Assembly: GCA_002631855.1 (NCBI GenBank)
Contig: NTLF01000019.1
Span: 286,292 to 350,291 of the forward strand
DNA from: Zunongwangia sp. ESRF-bin46
GTDB lineage: Bacteria > Bacteroidota > Bacteroidia > Flavobacteriales > Flavobacteriaceae
Length of the DNA: 64,000 bases
Direction of reading: 5' to 3'
The first letter of the stretch is position 1, and every line of letters starts with the position of its first letter. The notes beneath the pieces were generated by a model. The model was not told where the DNA came from. It searched no databases and was given only the letters and a program-made list of their open reading frames with translations. A program made the position numbers and the translations under genes. This document shows, piece after piece, positions 60,401 to 64,000 of this stretch.

Positions 60401-61267
60401 TTAATTTGAAAAAAAAGTATCTATAAATTTTTGTGTGAAAAGCCTTGCCCCTTCCTCATTGACATGCATATGATCGCTAAAATAGCTTTTATCTTTTACG
60501 GTTGTTGACATATTTGTGTAATTAGGAATGTTTTCCTTTAATGTAGAGAAATCTTCTGCGGGTCTATAAACAGGTGCTGTAAAAAAATAAAGCTCTACGT
60601 TTTTACGGTTTGCCAGTTTAATAATTTCATCTATCTGCTTATTTGTTTTTTGCTCCAACGTATATGGATAGGGTGTGTCTTCTTGTAAAGTCCCCCATCT
60701 GTTTTTAAATCCATTATCAGTTAGAAAATCAGGGGTTTTCCCTAAAGCGCTCAAGGTAACATTCCGAAAGCCCAAACTTCCATCAAATATCAAATATCGA
60801 TACATTGGGATTTGTTTATATGTTTTATACGTTTTACCATAAGGTTTAAAGTGTTCAAATATATCTTTTTCCTTTATATATGGAAGCCAAGCTAGTTGTC
60901 CGATACTATCTGGAGCTGTCATATAATACGTGTAATCTATTTGTACATAGATACGTTTTGCAAAAGTGTGTTTAAAAAACTCTTGTACAGCCATCTTTAC
61001 TTCAAAAGGACCCGAAGCATTCATCCCTAAGTTCACCCCTTCTTGTTGGGTTTGTTGTGCTATTACAGTAGGGTTAACAGTATACTTAGCCCGTGAAGAC
61101 CCGAAAATAGCATAATCTAATGTATCCGGTTTCATATCCCGTATCCACATCACTTTATTTCTATACGATCCTGAATTATAAACATGAGTATAGGTAGCAT
61201 CCAAAACAAGCATCAGTAGGGTTGTAGCTAACAAAAGAAGTACACTATATGTTATAAATTGCTTCAT
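60401..61267 (-). CDS. SGNH-type membrane-anchored acyltransferase partner (AlgJ/DltD-like)
   Basis: The 288-residue protein has one N-terminal membrane anchor and a GDSL/SGNH-like core. The nucleophile region is AIFGSSRAKYTVNP (Ser57 or Ser58); the catalytic pair is SDHMHVNEEGARLF near the C-terminus (Asp265 and His268). AlgX/AlgJ and DltD partners of MBOAT enzymes have this shape. It shares its start base with the end of the MBOAT gene, so the two are translated together. They probably O-acylate a sugar on the periplasmic side. Confidence 0.8.
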   Translation of the reverse strand: MKQFITYSVLLLLATTLLMLVLDATYTHVYNSGSYRNKVMWIRDMKPDTLDYAIFGSSRAKYTVNPTVIAQQTQQEGVNLGMNASGPFEVKMAVQEFFKHTFAKRIYVQIDYTYYMTAPDSIGQLAWLPYIKEKDIFEHFKPYGKTYKTYKQIPMYRYLIFDGSLGFRNVTLSALGKTPDFLTDNGFKNRWGTLQEDTPYPYTLEQKTNKQIDEIIKLANRKNVELYFFTAPVYRPAEDFSTLKENIPNYTNMSTTVKDKSYFSDHMHVNEEGARLFTQKFIDTFFSN

Positions 61268-62700
61268 TAAAACTGAAAATAAATAAACTCCTGTAGATTG
61301 GAAAAACTTCCGAAAATTAGTATCATAAGTAGTATTCCTATGGTTTTTATATACTCATATCGTGAGGACCCTAATGGAAACTCCTGTTTTCTATATATCC
61401 ATTCTACACTTACCAACATTAAAAGTAACGGAATCATTTCAAAGCTATACCGTCCTATCTGCAATAGTTCTATTTGCATGTCAAAATAGAATATTCGCTG
61501 CATATATTCCCAAGCTTGCAGTATGGATTCCGTTCTAAAAAATATAAATCCTAGGAGCACTAACAAAAAGGTACTCAACATACCTGCTACTTCTTTCAAG
61601 TTTGGCAATACAGTATGTTGCGCCACGGTGTCTTTGTGTACGCTATACTTTTTATAAAAAAATAATGGTATAAAAAACAATGCGTTTAAGGCGCCCCAAA
61701 CTATAAAATTCCAACTGGCCCCATGCCAAAGCCCACCGATAGTAAAAACCACAAATAGGTTGAACATGTGTTGTGCTTTGGAGCCGCGACTTCCGCCTAA
61801 CGGAATGTATATATAATCACGAAACCAGGTAGATAATGAAATATGCCACCGTCGCCAAAACTCAGCTATATCCCTCGAAAAATAAGGATACCTAAAATTA
61901 GGTAACAACTTAATATTAAATAATCGAGCCGTACCAATGGCTATATCACTATAGCCTGAAAAATCGCCGTATATTTGGAACGCAAAATAGACAACCCCTA
62001 GAATAAGTGTGCTGGAAGAAGCTGTTTCGTAATTAGCGAAAATTTCATTTGCATATTGTGCGCACGAATCTGCTATTACTATTTTTTTAAAGAGCCCCCA
62101 TATTATTTGTTTTATCCCCGTGACAGCATTATTGGCATTAAACCTTCTTTTTTCTGAAAACTGCGGCAATAGCTGTGTAGCCCGTTCAATAGGTCCTGCT
62201 ACTAGCTGCGGAAAAAAGGAAACAAACGTAGCAAAGCTCACAAAATCGCTGGTAGGCTTTAGCTTTTTTCGATATATATCAATGGTATAACTAAGTGTTT
62301 GAAAGGTATAGAACGAAATTCCTACCGGGAGAATAATATTTAATGTATTTGGTTGAATACTACCGCCAAAAAAAGTAAAGGCAGTGGTAAAGTTTTCTAT
62401 AAAAAAATTATAATATTTAAAGAAGCCCAATAACCCCAGATTAACAGCCAGACTAATAAACAAAAGAAGTTTGCGATGGTTTGCCCGGTTCGCTTTTTTT
62501 AACCGTATCCCTACGGTATAATCTACAACCGTACTAATTAACAATAGGGATAAAAACCGCCAATCCCACCAACCATAAAACACATAACTCGCTACTAAGA
62601 TTAAAAGATTTTGATGCCTTTTGCTTTTCCTACATAGCCCCCAGTACAGTATACATACCAACGGTAAAAAAATAGCAAAATCAAGGGAATTAAATAACAC
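61267..62700 (-). CDS. MBOAT O-acyltransferase (AlgI/DltB-like)
   Basis: The 477-residue protein has about ten membrane segments. It begins MLFNSLDFAIFLPLVCILYWGL and has WWDWRFLSLLLISTVVDYTVGIRL, PVGISFYTFQTLSYTIDIYR, FGDFSGYSDIAIGTARLFNI-like YGDFSGYSDIAIGTARLF, and the catalytic His326 in GGLWHGASWNFIVWGAL. MBOAT proteins of this type move an acyl group across the membrane to a polysaccharide with an SGNH partner, as AlgI and AlgJ do for alginate. The partner gene follows directly. Confidence 0.92.
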   Translation of the reverse strand: MLFNSLDFAIFLPLVCILYWGLCRKSKRHQNLLILVASYVFYGWWDWRFLSLLLISTVVDYTVGIRLKKANRANHRKLLLFISLAVNLGLLGFFKYYNFFIENFTTAFTFFGGSIQPNTLNIILPVGISFYTFQTLSYTIDIYRKKLKPTSDFVSFATFVSFFPQLVAGPIERATQLLPQFSEKRRFNANNAVTGIKQIIWGLFKKIVIADSCAQYANEIFANYETASSSTLILGVVYFAFQIYGDFSGYSDIAIGTARLFNIKLLPNFRYPYFSRDIAEFWRRWHISLSTWFRDYIYIPLGGSRGSKAQHMFNLFVVFTIGGLWHGASWNFIVWGALNALFFIPLFFYKKYSVHKDTVAQHTVLPNLKEVAGMLSTFLLVLLGFIFFRTESILQAWEYMQRIFYFDMQIELLQIGRYSFEMIPLLLMLVSVEWIYRKQEFPLGSSRYEYIKTIGILLMILIFGSFSNLQEFIYFQF

Positions 62701-62710
62701 TTATAATCTT

Positions 62711-63778
62711 TTATTTAGTTGTTAGGTAGTGTTGAAAAAAAGTTTTAAAAAACCCTCCCAAAGTCAAATTAGCTTTCCATAGGTTTCTATTGGCTTGCTG
62801 TAAAGCTATAAAATCCGTTTCGGATAATGCTTGATGAAACTCGGTTACTTTTTGGGCTACCCGATGGCGTTCCCGGTATTCGACCCAAACCACATGTTCT
62901 TTCCACGGAATTACTTCGTCTGAAGGCAATGAGCAATCCGTATTAATAAACACAGGGATGCGTCCCAAGGCCAAGGTTTCATAAAAACGGACAGAAAAAT
63001 TACCCGCCCCACGTACACATACTATGTAGTCTGATTGGTTGATGTTATTATAAAACTCTAAGGTAGTTTTATGAATATCCTTATTATGTTTTACTCCCGC
63101 CCTATATTTTTTCCGAAGGATAAAATTTGTTTTTACCATTGCAGATTGTTGCAGCTTCTTTAAAACGGAAGCCCTTAAAAAGGAAGTCGATATGATATTT
63201 TGCGGTTCCTCTTTGGAATGCCCTACTCTACTTTTTAAATTACGTCCTACCGTTGTGACCATTTCTTTATAAGCATGTAATTTAGATGCATTGGCTTGCC
63301 CACAAAAACCTATTATGGGTTGGTTTTGGTATGAACGTTTCAAAATCCTGTCGGAATCAAAATATTTCTTTAAAGGATCTATAATAAAAGGGGGAAGCGT
63401 ATGTTCATGTGCTGAAAATTGAGAGCGATAGCCTCCTAAGCGAAAAAAAATAAGGTTTTTAAAACGAGGTGTTTTTATCCCAAAATCCCCGGCATTATAT
63501 GCTAAAACTTTTTTCTTTACTTTACTGCAGTGTTTTACAAAGTCAATTGCCCTTTGTTCTGTAGCAGTTTTTACATAATAATTCCACGCCATAGGTAATA
63601 TAGCTGCGTCGGCTTCTTCCAGTGTATCTGTAAATTCAAAATCTTGTTTTGAAACCCCATATACAGCTATTCTTTGCTGGTCAGTAAAATTATCCCCTTT
63701 TATAAACGGTTTTAACAAAGGGAAAAGAAGTCCTCGTTGAGCATTGTCGTAGTGCGATTTTGGATAATAGAGTTTCAT
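62711..63778 (-). CDS. Exostosin (GT47-like) family glycosyltransferase
   Basis: The 355-residue protein resembles the exostosin family: ITFF-like KLYYPKSHYDNAQRGLLFPLLKPF, the region PMAWNYYVKTATEQRAIDFVKHCSKVKKKVLAYNAGDFG and the late SDYIVCVRGAGNFSVRFYETLALGRIPVFINTDCSLPSDEVIPWKEHVVWVEY (in part), which is the donor-binding part of the GT47 fold. It adds a sugar to the polysaccharide. It lies 10 bases before the MBOAT gene on the minus strand and is the first gene of the cluster seen here. No promoter was identified. Confidence 0.85.
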   Translation of the reverse strand: MKLYYPKSHYDNAQRGLLFPLLKPFIKGDNFTDQQRIAVYGVSKQDFEFTDTLEEADAAILPMAWNYYVKTATEQRAIDFVKHCSKVKKKVLAYNAGDFGIKTPRFKNLIFFRLGGYRSQFSAHEHTLPPFIIDPLKKYFDSDRILKRSYQNQPIIGFCGQANASKLHAYKEMVTTVGRNLKSRVGHSKEEPQNIISTSFLRASVLKKLQQSAMVKTNFILRKKYRAGVKHNKDIHKTTLEFYNNINQSDYIVCVRGAGNFSVRFYETLALGRIPVFINTDCSLPSDEVIPWKEHVVWVEYRERHRVAQKVTEFHQALSETDFIALQQANRNLWKANLTLGGFFKTFFQHYLTTK

Positions 63779-63831
63779 TGGAGTAAATATACTGTTTCCT
63801 TGAATTAAAAAAAGTGATTGTTAAATTGTTC

Positions 63832-63869
63832 TCGATACTTTTCTACATCGCTATGCGCTGTAAAAACAC
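63832..63869. repeat. First copy of a 38-bp direct repeat
   Basis: The block starts TCGATACTTTTCTACATCGC and ends GTAAAAACAC. It recurs unchanged at 63963-64000. The start-to-start distance is 131 bases. Confidence 0.85.
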
Positions 63870-63962
63870 TCGAACTGACACCCTTTTTTGTTAGGTCTAA
63901 TGCTTAAAAATCACACAACGAGTGTATGTAGATTTAATTTAATGTAACAACCGTCAACGGCA

Positions 63963-64000
63963 TCGATACTTTTCTACATCGCTATGCGCTGTAAAAACAC
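63963..64000. repeat. Second copy of the 38-bp repeat, cut by the window edge
   Basis: All 38 bases to the last base of the window match the first copy, so the full repeat may be longer. The intervening 93 bases contain no gene. Confidence 0.85.

Noticed and set aside
63832..64000. Insertion-sequence end
   Set aside because: No transposase gene or inverted terminal repeats are seen, and the blocks are direct, not inverted.

Overview
The window is a 64 kb stretch of a low-GC chromosome that reads as a member of the Bacteroidota, most likely a marine or environmental Flavobacteriaceae. This rests on several sights. Many lipoproteins have short signal peptides ending in Cys. Several proteins belong to families typical of the phylum (DUF5686, DUF6090, DUF4105, DUF6503, PorV/PorQ-like, bacillithiol-system YtxJ). 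Several promoters fit the Bacteroidota TTG / TAnnTTTG pattern, and few genes have a strong Shine-Dalgarno sequence. I found no rRNA, tRNA, CRISPR array, IS element or phage gene. The species cannot be named from the sequence alone.

Layout. 1-11.1 kb is core and housekeeping material: the tail of a beta-helix surface protein, a small outer-membrane barrel, a cold-shock protein, two lipoproteins, glyA and fahA divergently transcribed, a lipoprotein whose start codon lies inside the fahA terminator, ytxJ, and clpB with a pair of palindromes upstream. 11.1-18.6 kb is a minus-strand run of exported proteins of unknown function, headed by a DUF4412 protein and ending in a 1011-residue protein with a twin-arginine-like signal, a transglutaminase-like segment and a VWA domain. 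18.9-31.5 kb returns to ordinary genes (CsbD, histidine phosphatase, smpB, a DUF5686 outer-membrane protein, pcm, an oxidoreductase, 3-hydroxyacyl-CoA dehydrogenase, DUF1015, YggS, a nuclease fusion and a CPBP protease). It is interrupted by two places that look like integron-type gene cassettes, each with a long attC-like hairpin.

31.5-38.8 kb starts with a cassette-like gene and a short zone of decayed genes. It continues as a same-strand series of small exported or lipid-anchored single-domain proteins (NTF2-like, NAD(P)-epimerase, double dimeric alpha-beta barrel-like, TerB-like, cupin, RidA, double SnoaL) and ends in two and a half copies of a DUF6090 membrane protein. 38.9-46.5 kb holds an APC permease, rplS, a probable unannotated structured small RNA, lptB, an alcohol dehydrogenase, pssA, a PorV/PorQ-like protein and a DUF4105 membrane protein that seems to start at CTG.

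46.6-63.8 kb is one long minus-strand exopolysaccharide or O-antigen locus. It has an initiating sugar-phosphate transferase, about eight glycosyltransferases (GT2, GT4, GT47-like), a polymerase/ligase, a multi-spanning membrane protein, a deacetylase, a GNAT acyltransferase, an FkbM methyltransferase and an MBOAT/SGNH O-acylation pair. No flippase or Wza/Wzc export pair is inside the window. The right edge carries a 38-bp direct repeat that is cut by the window end.
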